A stretch of DNA of 36,972 bases from Caldilineaceae bacterium (GTDB lineage: Bacteria > Chloroflexota > Anaerolineae > Caldilineales > Caldilineaceae): contig JAHBVG010000075.1 of the NCBI GenBank assembly GCA_019637695.1, positions 1 to 36,972 of the forward strand. Direction: 5' to 3'. Position numbers and translations under genes: made by a program. The first letter of the stretch is position 1. Every line of letters starts with the position of its first letter. Below the pieces are notes generated by a model. The model saw only the letters and a list, made by a program, of their open reading frames with translations. It was not told the origin of the DNA and ran no database searches. Of the stretch, positions 15,462 to 25,328 are shown piece after piece.

Positions 15462-16495
15462 TCTTTCACCACCATTACCGACATCGAGTGGACGGCGTTG
15501 TTGCCATAGCCCAACCGGTTGGATCGGTGACGGATTGGCTGAGTGTTGCCCTCTGCATCGGTGGCGCGCACACACAGGGTATACTCCCCTGGCGTGCGCG
15601 GATGCCAGCGATAGATCCAGCGTTGGGTGGCCGCCGGTGAGAGGGCGCGCTCGACTGTAGCTTCATCCCATTGATTATGTCGGGTCGAAATCTCGACGCG
15701 CGTCACTTCTCCATAGCCGGACCATGCCACGCCGCGGATCTCCACTTCGGCGCAGGGAAGTCGATCCCCCACATCGTGAGAACAGATCAAAGCGCGCACC
15801 TGCATCTGGCGCAACGGTTGCCCATCGGGGGCGTAGTCGTCATCCCAATAGACGTAATGATAGGTCTGGTGGTAGCCGTCAAAGGGGACATCGATCAGCC
15901 GGATCTGTTGCAGCCATTTGACCGAGGCCATGCCATACCAGCCGGGGACGAAAAGGCGCAGCGGATAGCCATGTTCGGGCGTCAGCGTTTCGCCATTCAT
16001 CGCCCAGATCAGCAGAATGTTGGGATCCAGGGCGAGGTTAAGGGGGAGGCTGCGTTCATAGTGGATCGCCTTCTTTTCGACGATGCCGTTGTCTGCGCCG
16101 ATGAAGAGTACTTCGACCGCCGCCTCGTCGATCCCGGCCATTTCCAGCACATCGACAAGCGGCGCGCCGGTCCACTCGGCGACGCTGATTGCGCCCAATT
16201 CCCAGGGGGTTCCTGCTGGCTTCGGTTCCATGAAGATCCGCCCGTTGCCGGCGCATTCCATGGCCGTGCGCAGCGTCCTGCTTGGGATCGCTTTGATCTC
16301 GGCCAGCGACAAGGCCAGGGGATGATCCACTGCGCCATCCACACGCAGTTGGAAGGTAGACTCGTCCAGCGCGGGGATGTCGAAATGGTTGCGCACATAG
16401 AAGAGCCGCGTTGGCGTTGTCGCCTCCTCAAGCACCGGCAGCGGCGTCTCTGCATTCAACGGACGGTTGGTTACAGGGATCAACGAGTAGTTCAT
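15458..16495 (-). CDS. sulfite oxidase-type molybdopterin enzyme
   Basis: 345 residues. The first two thirds are the sulfite-oxidase molybdopterin domain: TAMECAGNGR with the molybdenum-ligating Cys81, GAISVAEWTGAPLVDVLE, and GYPLRLFVPGWYGMASVKWL with the anion-site Arg. The rest is the immunoglobulin-like dimer domain (Mo-co_dimer), ending in YTLCVRATDAEGN. There is no Tat signal, haem or cytochrome domain, so the enzyme appears cytosolic and its electron acceptor is not obvious. AAAGGGA precedes the ATG by about seven bases and lies at the edge of a period-7 array. Sulfite or another small oxyanion as substrate is an inference. Confidence 0.9.
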   Translation of the reverse strand: MNYSLIPVTNRPLNAETPLPVLEEATTPTRLFYVRNHFDIPALDESTFQLRVDGAVDHPLALSLAEIKAIPSRTLRTAMECAGNGRIFMEPKPAGTPWELGAISVAEWTGAPLVDVLEMAGIDEAAVEVLFIGADNGIVEKKAIHYERSLPLNLALDPNILLIWAMNGETLTPEHGYPLRLFVPGWYGMASVKWLQQIRLIDVPFDGYHQTYHYVYWDDDYAPDGQPLRQMQVRALICSHDVGDRLPCAEVEIRGVAWSGYGEVTRVEISTRHNQWDEATVERALSPAATQRWIYRWHPRTPGEYTLCVRATDAEGNTQPIRHRSNRLGYGNNAVHSMSVMVVKE

Positions 16496-16506
16496 GGCGC
16501 TTCCCT

Positions 16507-16594
16507 TTGGGTATTGGGTATTGGATATTGGGTATTGGGTATTGGGGACAATCGCCTATTACCCAATACCCAATATCCAATACCCAATACCCCG
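16507..16594. repeat. inverted period-7 arrays with 28-bp perfect stem
   Basis: Six units of TTGGGTA type (third unit TTGGATA, last TTGGGGA) fill 16507-16548, and five units TACCCAA (third TATCCAA, last TACCCCG) fill 16560-16594. Bases 16514-16541 and 16560-16587 are exact reverse complements over 28 positions, including the variant unit. It lies two bases after the stop of the sugar dehydrogenase and before the molybdoenzyme gene. Confidence 0.92.
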
Positions 16595-16595
16595 A

Positions 16596-19352
16596 CTACG
16601 GCACAAACGGCGACAAAAACGCGCCGTCGATCACTTCGATCTCCTGGCCGGGGATCTGCCAGGCGACGGCGAGATTGTCCTTCATATCGGCCTGTTTGTG
16701 TAGCACTTCGATGTAATATTTCTTCCCTGCCTCCAGGCTGATCAAGCCCGACGCCTGCTCAGGATAGCGATCCCACTCGCGCTGGCCGCTCCATTGGGTG
16801 ACGCCAGCGATGAAGATTGCGTTGGACGGGGTGGCGTCGCTGCTCAGCCAGAGTTCACTGTTGTCGTCGCTGGCGATGAAGAAGCGGTATTGGCCGCTCA
16901 CCGGCGGGTGGATGTAGCCGCGGATACGGCTGCCGTAGTCAGGCTGCATTGTACGCGCCGTCTCCAACATGGGCAGGAATTCCTTCCCAGCGGGCGAATG
17001 GGGATAGCCCGGCGCTTTGCGCAGATCTTGGATGCTCTTGCCGCCCACGCCCGTCCACCACTCACGCAGGATCTGACCTGTACCACTGCCGCTCGTTGTC
17101 GCGACTGCGGTTGATGGAGCGCGGGTTGCGCTGGCCGCAGGTCTTTGTGTAGATGGCATGGGCGTGGCGGTGGGTGGTTCAACCACATTGACAACGGCGG
17201 CAGTGGGCGCGCCAGACGAAGCAGATTCAACTGCCGCCCCATCGGCGCTGGCATAGCGCACCGTCAACGTTTGATCCGTAGCGCCAATCGTGATCTCATG
17301 GGAAGCGGCCCCGCCATCCGACCAACTCTCAAAGCGCAGTCCGCCGGACAGGGTCGCCGGCGCGCCCAGGCTACGTTTGGCGTTGACATAAGTTATCACC
17401 TTGAAAGGCGTTGTGTAAGGGCTGCCCCCATACATCAACGAGATCCCGCTTGGGACCGAGTCGATGGTATAGGTCACTTCCTGGGCGCGCACATCGACGC
17501 ACTTTTTATCCTGCAGCCCGCTCGAATCGGTGGCGGTGAGGCAGAGATGTAGATAAGTATTGTCGCCGTGATCCTCAAAGATGAAACTGCCCGACGCGCC
17601 CTCGCCCTTGAAGAAATCATAATGGACGTGATCATGATGGTACAAGACCCCTTCCCAGCGCAGGCTGCTGCCGCTCAGTTCGCCGTCCTCGGCGTCACTG
17701 GCCCGGCCATTCACTGTGATGGTATCGCCAATGCGCATTCGATCCTCGGCGCGTGGGCTGAGGATCTGCGCGGTCGGCGCTTCGCTGCCCACGGCAATCG
17801 TCACGCTGCTCGACGACGACGCATCGCTCGGATCGGTGACCGTCAACGTTGCCTTGTACTCGCCGGGCGTCATGTAAACATGGGTCGGGTTGGCGTCGCT
17901 GCTCGTCTCGCCGTCGCCAAAATCCCAGCGGAAGCGCACAGGATCGCCGTCCACATCGTAGCTGCGTGAGGCGTTGAACCGCACACTCAGGGGTGGGCGT
18001 CCGCTGGTGGGGGATGCGCTGGCTACCGCCGTCGGCGCGCTGTTCCTTTCCCCTTTGTAGACAATGCGGAAGAGCGCGCCCTCGGTGATCGAGAGGACAT
18101 AGAGCGCGCCGCCCGGTCCGCTGGAAACCTGAATGGCGCCGCCGAAGCCGCTGCCGAAGGTCTCGCTCTGTAGCTTGCCATCCTCATCTTGGAAGATGCG
18201 CTCGACAGTGCCGACGTTGAATTCGGCGAAGAAGTAGTTGTTGCGATACCCTGCCGGGAAGTTGTTGCCGCGCACGAAATCACCGCCCAGCGCAGCGCCT
18301 CGTCCACCTGCATGGGGATAGGCGTAATAGGCGTAAGTGACAGCAGCCCGCCCACTGAGGACCGGTTCACATTCGGGGTCAAAGGCATTCTGCTGATCCC
18401 CTTCGTAGCAGGGCCAGCCCAGATTGGCCCCTGGCGGCGTGCGGTTGATCTCTTCCCACTTGTGGTTGCCTACATCGGTGGCGTAGAGTTCGCCCGTCAC
18501 CGGGTGAAAGCCAAACCGCCACGGGTTCTTCATCCCCAATGCGAAGACTTTGGATCGGTTGCTATTGGGGTTGCCATTGTAGAAAGGGTTATTCGCATAG
18601 CCCTGACCATTGAGCGGGTTGATGCGTAGGATCTTGCCCGCCAATACGTCGATATTTTGGGCGCGCAGACTGCCCCATCCGTAGTTGATGCCATCCCCGC
18701 TGGCGACGTAGAGCGCGCCATCCGGCCCAAAGCCCAACGAACCAACACTGTGTACCGGTCCTTCGTTGGGGACACAATCCTGGATCGGGTTCATCGCCCC
18801 ATCGTAACAGGTGTAGGGGGGCGCGTCCATCTGATTGGGATTGCCAATATTGGCCCATGTCCCATTCGCGCCCAGGATCACGACTTCGCTGCCCGGTACA
18901 GCGACATTCGGATTGGCGCGACTGGCTTCAAAACGCGAGACGCGTGAGACACGCGCCCCATTCGGCGTAAAGCCTGCCGCTTCGGGCGGCTCGTAGACAT
19001 AGGCCAGGTAGACATAAGGCGTCGCCGGGAAGCGAGGATGCACAGCTACATGCAGCAGTCCGCGGTCGCCGACAGTATTGATCTGCTGGCTGATGTCGAT
19101 GAAAGGCGTAGAGAGCAACTGCCCATTATGGACAACGCGTACCTGTCCGCTTTTTTCGGTGATGAAGATACGGCCATCGGGTGCGAAGGCAAAGCCGGTG
19201 GGCAGTTTGAGACCCCACACCACAGTTTCGCGCACAAATCCACGCGGCAGATGATAGGGGCTATCCTGAGCGAACGCAGGCTGCCCGCCAGGTATCAAGC
19301 TGATAATACCCAGGATGAAAATCAAGGTTAAGCGAAAAAAGATGAGGTTCAT
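16596..19352 (-). CDS. secreted PQQ-type sugar dehydrogenase with PKD and PA14 domains
   Basis: 918 residues from the chosen start, which opens a signal peptide (MNLIFFRLTLIFILGIISLI, cleavage after AFA). Domains in order: a six-bladed GSDH propeller (residues about 25-420; LPTGFAFAPDGRIFITEKSG, HVAVHPRF, LGFGPDGALYVASGDG, KNPWRFGFHPVTGELYATDVG); a PKD domain (about 435-525; FRWDFGDGETS); a beta-sandwich (about 530-620); a short beta domain with FESWSDGG; a Thr/Ala-rich linker; and a PA14 carbohydrate-binding domain (about 780-918; GYIHPPVSGQYRFFIASDDN). The propeller family oxidises aldoses with PQQ. The extra domains suggest binding to polysaccharide outside the cell. A longer frame to 19442 lacks a signal sequence. 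An inverted repeat lies upstream. Confidence 0.88.
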   Translation of the reverse strand: MNLIFFRLTLIFILGIISLIPGGQPAFAQDSPYHLPRGFVRETVVWGLKLPTGFAFAPDGRIFITEKSGQVRVVHNGQLLSTPFIDISQQINTVGDRGLLHVAVHPRFPATPYVYLAYVYEPPEAAGFTPNGARVSRVSRFEASRANPNVAVPGSEVVILGANGTWANIGNPNQMDAPPYTCYDGAMNPIQDCVPNEGPVHSVGSLGFGPDGALYVASGDGINYGWGSLRAQNIDVLAGKILRINPLNGQGYANNPFYNGNPNSNRSKVFALGMKNPWRFGFHPVTGELYATDVGNHKWEEINRTPPGANLGWPCYEGDQQNAFDPECEPVLSGRAAVTYAYYAYPHAGGRGAALGGDFVRGNNFPAGYRNNYFFAEFNVGTVERIFQDEDGKLQSETFGSGFGGAIQVSSGPGGALYVLSITEGALFRIVYKGERNSAPTAVASASPTSGRPPLSVRFNASRSYDVDGDPVRFRWDFGDGETSSDANPTHVYMTPGEYKATLTVTDPSDASSSSSVTIAVGSEAPTAQILSPRAEDRMRIGDTITVNGRASDAEDGELSGSSLRWEGVLYHHDHVHYDFFKGEGASGSFIFEDHGDNTYLHLCLTATDSSGLQDKKCVDVRAQEVTYTIDSVPSGISLMYGGSPYTTPFKVITYVNAKRSLGAPATLSGGLRFESWSDGGAASHEITIGATDQTLTVRYASADGAAVESASSGAPTAAVVNVVEPPTATPMPSTQRPAASATRAPSTAVATTSGSGTGQILREWWTGVGGKSIQDLRKAPGYPHSPAGKEFLPMLETARTMQPDYGSRIRGYIHPPVSGQYRFFIASDDNSELWLSSDATPSNAIFIAGVTQWSGQREWDRYPEQASGLISLEAGKKYYIEVLHKQADMKDNLAVAWQIPGQEIEVIDGAFLSPFVP

Positions 19353-19416
19353 AAGGTTTACTCTAGAGGGGGTAGTGTAATTGATAGGGGTGCGTTCAAA
19401 ATGAGTTGGCCGTCTG

Positions 19417-19495
19417 GGTAAGGATTTGGGTGGATGGCTCACAAAAATCGTCCGCGTAAGCCATTGCTCGTCTGCCGTCCACCCAAACCTTTACG
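19417..19495. repeat. imperfect inverted repeat upstream of sugar dehydrogenase
   Basis: Bases 19417-19434 and 19478-19495 pair at 15 of 18 positions, with a perfect TTTGGGTGGA/TCCACCCAAA core. It is 65-140 bases upstream of the start at 19352 and 130 bases from the end of the ArsR-type gene. It could be an operator, or a terminator for the ArsR-type gene, whose transcription also runs this way. Nothing else is evident in 19353-19626. Confidence 0.55.
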
Positions 19496-19626
19496 AATCA
19501 TCTCGCCCGGCTCGCCGAGCGGCAGAAAGTACCCGCGCTATTGTACGGCACTTGAGCGGATCAGACAAGCAGAGTACGCAGACGATTTTCAGCTCGGGGA
19601 CAGTTGAAGTGAGCGAATGTCCACGA

Positions 19627-20613
19627 TTATCCAAAATGGATCTGCAACGTAATATCTTGAGGATAGTTGCCGAATTTGCGCCCAAATAGATTTAGCCCGC
19701 CAACGTTGTGCGCGTCTTTATGGATGCCAAAGCGTACGCGGATGAAAGGTTGGCTGTCGAGATTGAGATCGTTAATGGTCACGCCCGAGAGCCAAATGCC
19801 ATCAATCCACGCTCCACTCTGATCCACGCGCCAGCTTTTGAGCAAGCCATATTGGCTGTTCCACTCTTCCCACCACTCTGGGGTGAGGTTACCGCGCTCG
19901 CCGCCAAAGTCCCCTGGCGAGGTCCATGTGCCAATGGGCTGCCCGTTGATCTCCATGAAGATATCCGACGGCCAATCAGGATGGTGGTTCGGCGCTTCGG
20001 AACAGATCTCCATGCTCAGCACGATGCTTTTGGGTTGGCTCTCTGCATTTGCGCGGTAGGGGAATAAATATTCGAGATACCCCTGACGAAACCAGATCAA
20101 CTGCGCCGAAAATCGGGCGGGTTCGTAAAAGGAGACAGGATCGTCCATATAGCCAATCACTGTGCTTTCTGTGGCCAATCCACAGGTCGGCGCAATATGG
20201 CACTCGGTGTAAGCGCCAATCGGCATGTGGATATTCACATGCTTATCAAACTGAACTGTTGTGCGTGGCAATTGCAGAACAACCATATCGTAAATACGGG
20301 CGCAGACCTTCTGAACGCCTCGACTGGCCGAGATCAGATCCGAGCGAATCAGCCCGCTCTCTTCCAGAATATTGATGTGCAGATTCGCTGTGGATAGCGG
20401 CATGTCCAGCGCTTCGGCAATTTCGGAGACATTGGCTACCCGCGTCTGCAAGTAGTCCAAAATGCGCAGACGTTGGGTAGACCCTAACGCTTTGGCTACA
20501 TTAATGCTTTCTTCGCGTTGCGCGGCGTCCATGGACAGCATGAGCGCACGATTGCGCGCATCGATTGGGCGTCCCTTGGTTGCGATGGATGCACTGTCTA
20601 GATTGGCGTTCAC
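19627..20613 (-). CDS. ArsR-type HTH regulator with large sensor domain
   Basis: 328 residues. A winged helix occupies residues about 35-110: AKALGSTQRLRILDYLQTR, then NVSEIAEALDMPLSTANLHI as the recognition part and LEESGLIRSDL before the wing. The remaining 210 residues are beta-rich with many aromatic residues (SAQLIWFRQGYLEYLFPY, GTWTSPGDFGGERG, EWWEEWNSQYG, SWRVDQSGAWIDG), a likely sugar-binding jelly roll. Regulators of this build sit beside carbohydrate uptake and glycosidase genes in Firmicutes and Chloroflexota. It starts at GTG with AAGGA upstream and is divergent from the ABC operon, so it most likely controls it. Its sensor may bind the imported oligosaccharide. Confidence 0.85.
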   Translation of the reverse strand: MNANLDSASIATKGRPIDARNRALMLSMDAAQREESINVAKALGSTQRLRILDYLQTRVANVSEIAEALDMPLSTANLHINILEESGLIRSDLISASRGVQKVCARIYDMVVLQLPRTTVQFDKHVNIHMPIGAYTECHIAPTCGLATESTVIGYMDDPVSFYEPARFSAQLIWFRQGYLEYLFPYRANAESQPKSIVLSMEICSEAPNHHPDWPSDIFMEINGQPIGTWTSPGDFGGERGNLTPEWWEEWNSQYGLLKSWRVDQSGAWIDGIWLSGVTINDLNLDSQPFIRVRFGIHKDAHNVGGLNLFGRKFGNYPQDITLQIHFG

Positions 20614-20794
20614 CCTTATCCTTCCTCTCTGCGATTGCCGTTGCTGATGAGACCTCTTCTATGTACGATTTTACGATCTGCTTCGTGTTAGAGATATATA
20701 TAATCCTAAAACAAAGAATTGTATCATGCAAAGAATGTTTCGTAATTATCAGAATTAGAAGGTGAAAAATAGGGAAATCCTTCAAAAAAAAGCC

Positions 20795-20823
20795 TTGACA
20801 TTCATGTTTTCCTGTGGTAGTTT
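20795..20823 (+). promoter_or_regulatory. candidate promoter of sugar ABC operon
   Basis: A perfect TTGACA (20795-20800) is followed after 17 bases by TAGTTT (20818-20823). The -10 box is poor, as expected for a promoter that needs help or release from repression. The leader to the ATG at 21030 is about 200 bases. Confidence 0.55.
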
Positions 20824-20830
20824 AACTTTC

Positions 20831-20847
20831 AAGTATACGTATTACTT
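20831..20847. promoter_or_regulatory. candidate operator palindrome
   Basis: AAGTA-TACGTAT-TACTT, five-base arms around a near-palindromic centre, at the predicted transcription start. A repressor bound here would block the operon promoter; the divergent ArsR-type protein is the obvious candidate. Confidence 0.5.
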
Positions 20848-20954
20848 ACTTCCACCCCAGCAGGTTCGTGTCGGATTCATAAATAAACAAAACATAGGAT
20901 GGTTTTCCGCAGGGTTATGCAAGCCTTTTGGGCTTCGTATAAACCTGTAATTCT

Positions 20955-20973
20955 CTACCCACCCAATGGGTAG
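20955..20973 (+). promoter_or_regulatory. leader hairpin CTACCCA/TGGGTAG
   Basis: A perfect seven-base stem with a CCCAA loop, 57 bases before the ATG of the binding-protein gene. It may be a second operator half-site pair or an mRNA structure protecting the leader. Confidence 0.5.
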
Positions 20974-21029
20974 TCTGACCACGCTTGTATTGTTAGATCC
21001 ACAACAGATCAATTCAAGGAGGAATTTTG

Positions 21030-22418
21030 ATGCGACGTATATTGATGTTGGTAAGCATGGCCTTGATCTTCGGATTGTTGATAGTGGCCTGTGGCGCGCC
21101 ACCAACACAGCCCCCAGCAGCCGGTGAGCCTGCGGCGCCCGCAGTAGAACCCGCTGCACCCGCCGCAGAAGAACCTGCGCCCACAGCGACCCCCATTGTG
21201 GCCGAAGCCGGAACCGGTAGCACACAGCTAATCTATTGGAATGGTTTGACCGGCAGCGATGGCGCCACAATGGTGCAGATGGTGGAAGCTTTTGCCGCAG
21301 AGAACCCAGATGTATCGGTTCGCATCGAAATGATGCCGTGGGGCATCTACTTTGACAAACTTTTGACCTCTCTCATCTCTGGCAATCCCCCGGATCTCTT
21401 CCTGTTGCACGAATTTGAAATTCCGCAGTTTGCAAGCCAGGGTGTATTGATGGAGTCGTCAGATTTCTACGCTGCTTTTGGCGGCGCCATCCCTGAGGAT
21501 GATGTACTGGCGCAGACGCTGGCCTCGTTGGATTATCAGGGCAACCGCTACGGCGTGGCGTTGGATGTCCACGGCTGGGGTCTCTGGTACAACCGTGATC
21601 TCTTCGAGGCTGCCGGTCTCGATCCGGATGTCTGCCCGGCCAATGCCGAGGAATTCATCCAATTCGCCCGCATGTTAACTGTAGACGCCAATGGCAATAC
21701 CGCCGAGAGCGGGGACTTCGACCCCGAGAATGTTGCACAGTGGGGAACCCACATTAGCTGGATGAAGCCCACATTCCTGAGTACGCTGTGGCAGTTCGGC
21801 GGCGACTGGACCGACGGCAGCGGCAATGCTACCTTCAACAGTGATGAAGCATTCCAGGCAGCGCAATTCTGGTATGATCTGATCTGGGAAGAGCATGTTG
21901 CTCCTCAACCCGCCGGTTTTGATTCGTGGCAGAGCTTCGCCGCTGGTCAGTTGGCGATGATCCCCGAAGGTAGCTGGATGCTCAACTTCAATGTTGACAA
22001 CGAAGTGAACTGGGGCGTCTGCCCGCTGCCGCAGTTTGGCAACCAACCCGCCGCATGGACGAGCTCACATGTGATCTACACCCCCATGTCCTTGCAGGGC
22101 GAGAAGTTGGACGCTGCCAAGCGCTTGATCACTTACCTCTCTGACCAGGGGTTGGTCTGGGCCACCTCCGGTCAGCCGCCAGCTCGCGAGTCGCAGCTCG
22201 CCGAGATGACGTTGGAAGAGTTCCCATCGGCCAAGATCCTGGGCGACTCCTTCCTTGAGAAGGGGCGCTATGACACCGCTCACGAATGTGTTTCCGAAGT
22301 CATTGATCAGGGCTATATGCCCGAACTTGACGCCATCTTCAACAATGTGAAGACAATCGAGCAGGGCTTGAACGACGCCAATGCCCGCATCCAGGGCATT
22401 CTGGAACGCTGTCAGTAA
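21030..22418 (+). CDS. ABC transporter sugar-binding lipoprotein
   Basis: 462 residues with a lipoprotein signal (SMALIFGLLIVAC, lipid on the Cys), a Pro/Ala/Glu linker typical of Chloroflexota, then a family 1 solute-binding fold. Landmarks are IYWNGLTGSDGATMVQMVEA, VRIEMMPWGIYFDKLL, GNPPDLFLLHEFEIPQFA, YGVALDVHGWGLWYNRDLF and the hinge region FAAGQLAMIPEGSWML. It captures a sugar or oligosaccharide and hands it to the two permeases downstream. AAGGAGG stands seven bases before the ATG. It is the first gene of the operon and is separated from the next by a strong hairpin. Confidence 0.92.
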   Translation: MRRILMLVSMALIFGLLIVACGAPPTQPPAAGEPAAPAVEPAAPAAEEPAPTATPIVAEAGTGSTQLIYWNGLTGSDGATMVQMVEAFAAENPDVSVRIEMMPWGIYFDKLLTSLISGNPPDLFLLHEFEIPQFASQGVLMESSDFYAAFGGAIPEDDVLAQTLASLDYQGNRYGVALDVHGWGLWYNRDLFEAAGLDPDVCPANAEEFIQFARMLTVDANGNTAESGDFDPENVAQWGTHISWMKPTFLSTLWQFGGDWTDGSGNATFNSDEAFQAAQFWYDLIWEEHVAPQPAGFDSWQSFAAGQLAMIPEGSWMLNFNVDNEVNWGVCPLPQFGNQPAAWTSSHVIYTPMSLQGEKLDAAKRLITYLSDQGLVWATSGQPPARESQLAEMTLEEFPSAKILGDSFLEKGRYDTAHECVSEVIDQGYMPELDAIFNNVKTIEQGLNDANARIQGILERCQ

Positions 22419-22436
22419 CTTCGATTTGACGCTACA

Positions 22437-22475
22437 GAGAGAAGACCGGCGCCCACACGACGCCGGTCTTCTCTC
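22437..22475 (+). terminator. intercistronic hairpin after binding-protein gene
   Basis: GAGAGAAGACCGGCG (22437-22451) and its exact reverse complement (22461-22475) form a 15-bp stem with a nine-base loop. No T tract follows, and the ribosome site of the next gene begins right after it. It is best read as an mRNA stabiliser or partial terminator that keeps binding protein above permease level, as in mal operons. Confidence 0.8.
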
Positions 22476-22489
22476 ACAGAGGAGCTATC

Positions 22490-23425
22490 ATGAACGTCGC
22501 GTCGACCCATCCAGAAGCGAAGGAACCCAGGAAGCGCGCCGGCACATGGCGCACATGGCGCTGGACCTTGGGAAATTATCTCTTTATCCTGCCCTTTCTT
22601 TTCTTTTTTGTTACCTTCACACTTGGCCCTATTCTCTACAGCTTTTACATGAGCCTGCATGATTGGCGCGTCTTGGCTCAAGAACAACCCTTTATCGGCT
22701 TGCAGAATTACCGCAATCTGCTCAGGGATGATCTCTGGTGGACGACGCTGACCAATACGCTCTACTTTGCCTTTTTGACTGCTGTTGCCAATACAATTGT
22801 CGCGCTGCTGGTTGCCGTCGCCGTCAATCAGCCGATCCGCTGGCGCGATTTCTACCGCTTTATGTTTTACGCGCCGGTGGTGCTTTCCGTAGCCGTGATC
22901 GGTGTGATGGGTGTCTGGCTCTTCAACACCCAATTTGGGATCGTCAACTACTTCCTGGTGTGGATGGGCTTTCAACCAGTGCGCTGGCTGGCCGACCCCA
23001 ATCTGGTGATCCCTTCGCTGAGTTTGATGACGGTCTGGTGGGGCTTTGGCTTCCCCATGCTGATCTATATTGCCGGTCTGCAAGGGATCCCCGACCACCT
23101 TTACGAAGCCGCGCGTATTGATGGCGCCAACGGCATTCGTTTGCTCCGTCACATTACCCTGCCTTTGATGATGCCATCGATCTTCTTTGTGGCGGTGACC
23201 CAACTGATTGCGCATTTTCAGGTATTCGGCCAACCCTACATCATGACCGGCGGCGGGCCTGGGCGCGCTTCATACACTACCATTATGTATCTCTACCAGA
23301 CCGCCTGGCGTTATTTCCGCATGGGGTATGGTACTTCCATTGCTGTTGGATTAGCTGTGGTGATTCTCATTTTCACCCTGATTCAGTTCCGCGTCTTTGG
23401 CCGTCGTAGCATGATCGAATATTGA
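22490..23425 (+). CDS. sugar ABC transporter permease, MalF/UgpA type
   Basis: 311 residues with six membrane helices. The N terminus carries NYLFILPFLFFFVTFTLGPILYSFYMS, typical of this subfamily, and the ATPase-contact EAA loop is present as YEAARIDGANGIRLLRHITLPLMMP. It forms the import channel with the next gene. GAGGAG lies five bases before the ATG. Only eleven bases separate it from the second permease. Confidence 0.93.
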   Translation: MNVASTHPEAKEPRKRAGTWRTWRWTLGNYLFILPFLFFFVTFTLGPILYSFYMSLHDWRVLAQEQPFIGLQNYRNLLRDDLWWTTLTNTLYFAFLTAVANTIVALLVAVAVNQPIRWRDFYRFMFYAPVVLSVAVIGVMGVWLFNTQFGIVNYFLVWMGFQPVRWLADPNLVIPSLSLMTVWWGFGFPMLIYIAGLQGIPDHLYEAARIDGANGIRLLRHITLPLMMPSIFFVAVTQLIAHFQVFGQPYIMTGGGPGRASYTTIMYLYQTAWRYFRMGYGTSIAVGLAVVILIFTLIQFRVFGRRSMIEY

Positions 23426-23436
23426 GGACGCATTCC

Positions 23437-24290
<854 letters not shown>

Positions 24291-24291
<1 letters not shown>

Positions 24292-25328
24292 TGAAGCGTC
24301 TACCGCTCTGGCTTGTTATGGTGAGCGCAACGTTATTTTTGACTGCCTGCGTTAATTTGCCTCTGGTGATTCCTCCTCCGACAGCGACGCCAACGCCATC
24401 GTCCCCGGCGCTGACCTATGAGAACCCTGTCTTCCCGCGCGATTTTCCCGATCCGTTTGTGCTGCGCGTGGACGACCACTATTACGCCTATGCCACCAAT
24501 GCCCGCCACATGAACGTGCAAGTGATCCGCTCGGCGGACCTGGCTGAATGGGAGCGGGTGGGGACGGGCGGCGACGCGCTGCCCCAATTGCCATCCTGGG
24601 CGGCGGCGCGTCGATTCCTTACCTGGGCGCCCTCGCTGCTGCATACCGGCGATGAATTTGTCCTTTACTATGTGGCCCGTTATGACCAATCCGGGCGGCA
24701 GTGTATTAGCTACGCCGTCAGCGACACCCCCGACGGTCCATTTGTGGATGCCAGCAACGAACCCTTCATCTGCCAGTTGACTGAAGGCGGATCTATCGAT
24801 CCTGAGCCATTCACCGCGCCCGACGGAGCGCGCTATCTCCTCTGGAAGAATGACGGCAACTGCTGTGGATTGCCGGTCTGGCTCTATAGCCAGGCGCTTT
24901 CTGAGGATGGGCGTACCCTCCTCGGTGAGCCACAGCGGTTGATCCAAATGGACCAATTCTGGGAGATCCCGCTGATCGAAAACCCAACGATGACGCTTCA
25001 CGAGGATCGCTATTATCTGTTCTATTCTGCCAACTGGTATGAAGGACCGGATTACGCCGTGGGCTATGCCGTCTGCGAGACGCCCACCGGTCCCTGCGTC
25101 AAACCTCAGGAAGAGCCGATCCTGACCTCTGCCGGTCGCCACGTAGGACCGGGCGGCGCGGCCTTCTTTACCCACGCCGACGGTTCGTTGTGGATCGCCT
25201 ATCATGCCTGGATCGTCCCCAACGTCGGTTACCCGGTGGGGATGCGCCAACTGCACCTGGGCCGAGTTACTTTTGAGGACGGCTCGCCAGTGATCCACCG
25301 TTCCGAAGCAGAGGAATCATCCCCATGA
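24291..25328 (+). CDS. glycoside hydrolase family 43-type lipoprotein
   Basis: 345 residues. A lipoprotein signal (LWLVMVSATLFLTAC) and a Pro/Thr linker come before a five-bladed propeller. The GH43 triad is readable: base Asp54 in DFPDPFV, pKa-tuning Asp170 in GSIDPEPF and acid Glu230 in PLIENPTM. WAPSLLHTGDEFVLYYVARY and AYHAWIVPN are also typical. GH43 enzymes remove arabinofuranosyl or xylosyl units from plant polysaccharides. Being anchored outside the cell, it would trim the substrate before uptake. It overlaps the permease gene by one base and the next gene by four. Confidence 0.88.

Larger units (their letters stand above)
20614..21029. promoter_or_regulatory. 416-bp divergent control region of the sugar operon
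   Basis: This AT-rich spacer separates the ArsR-type gene and the binding-protein gene. It holds a plus-strand promoter (20795-20823), a palindrome at the expected start of transcription (20831-20847), hairpins AAGCC/GGCTT (20921-20935) and CTACCCA/TGGGTAG (20955-20973) in the leader, and near 20695-20702 a TATATA stretch that may serve the minus-strand gene. No open reading frame in it looks real. Confidence 0.7.

Noticed and set aside
22437..22475. Full transcription terminator after the binding-protein gene
   Set aside because: No T tract, and the permease genes directly downstream need transcription; a partial or stabilising role is more likely.
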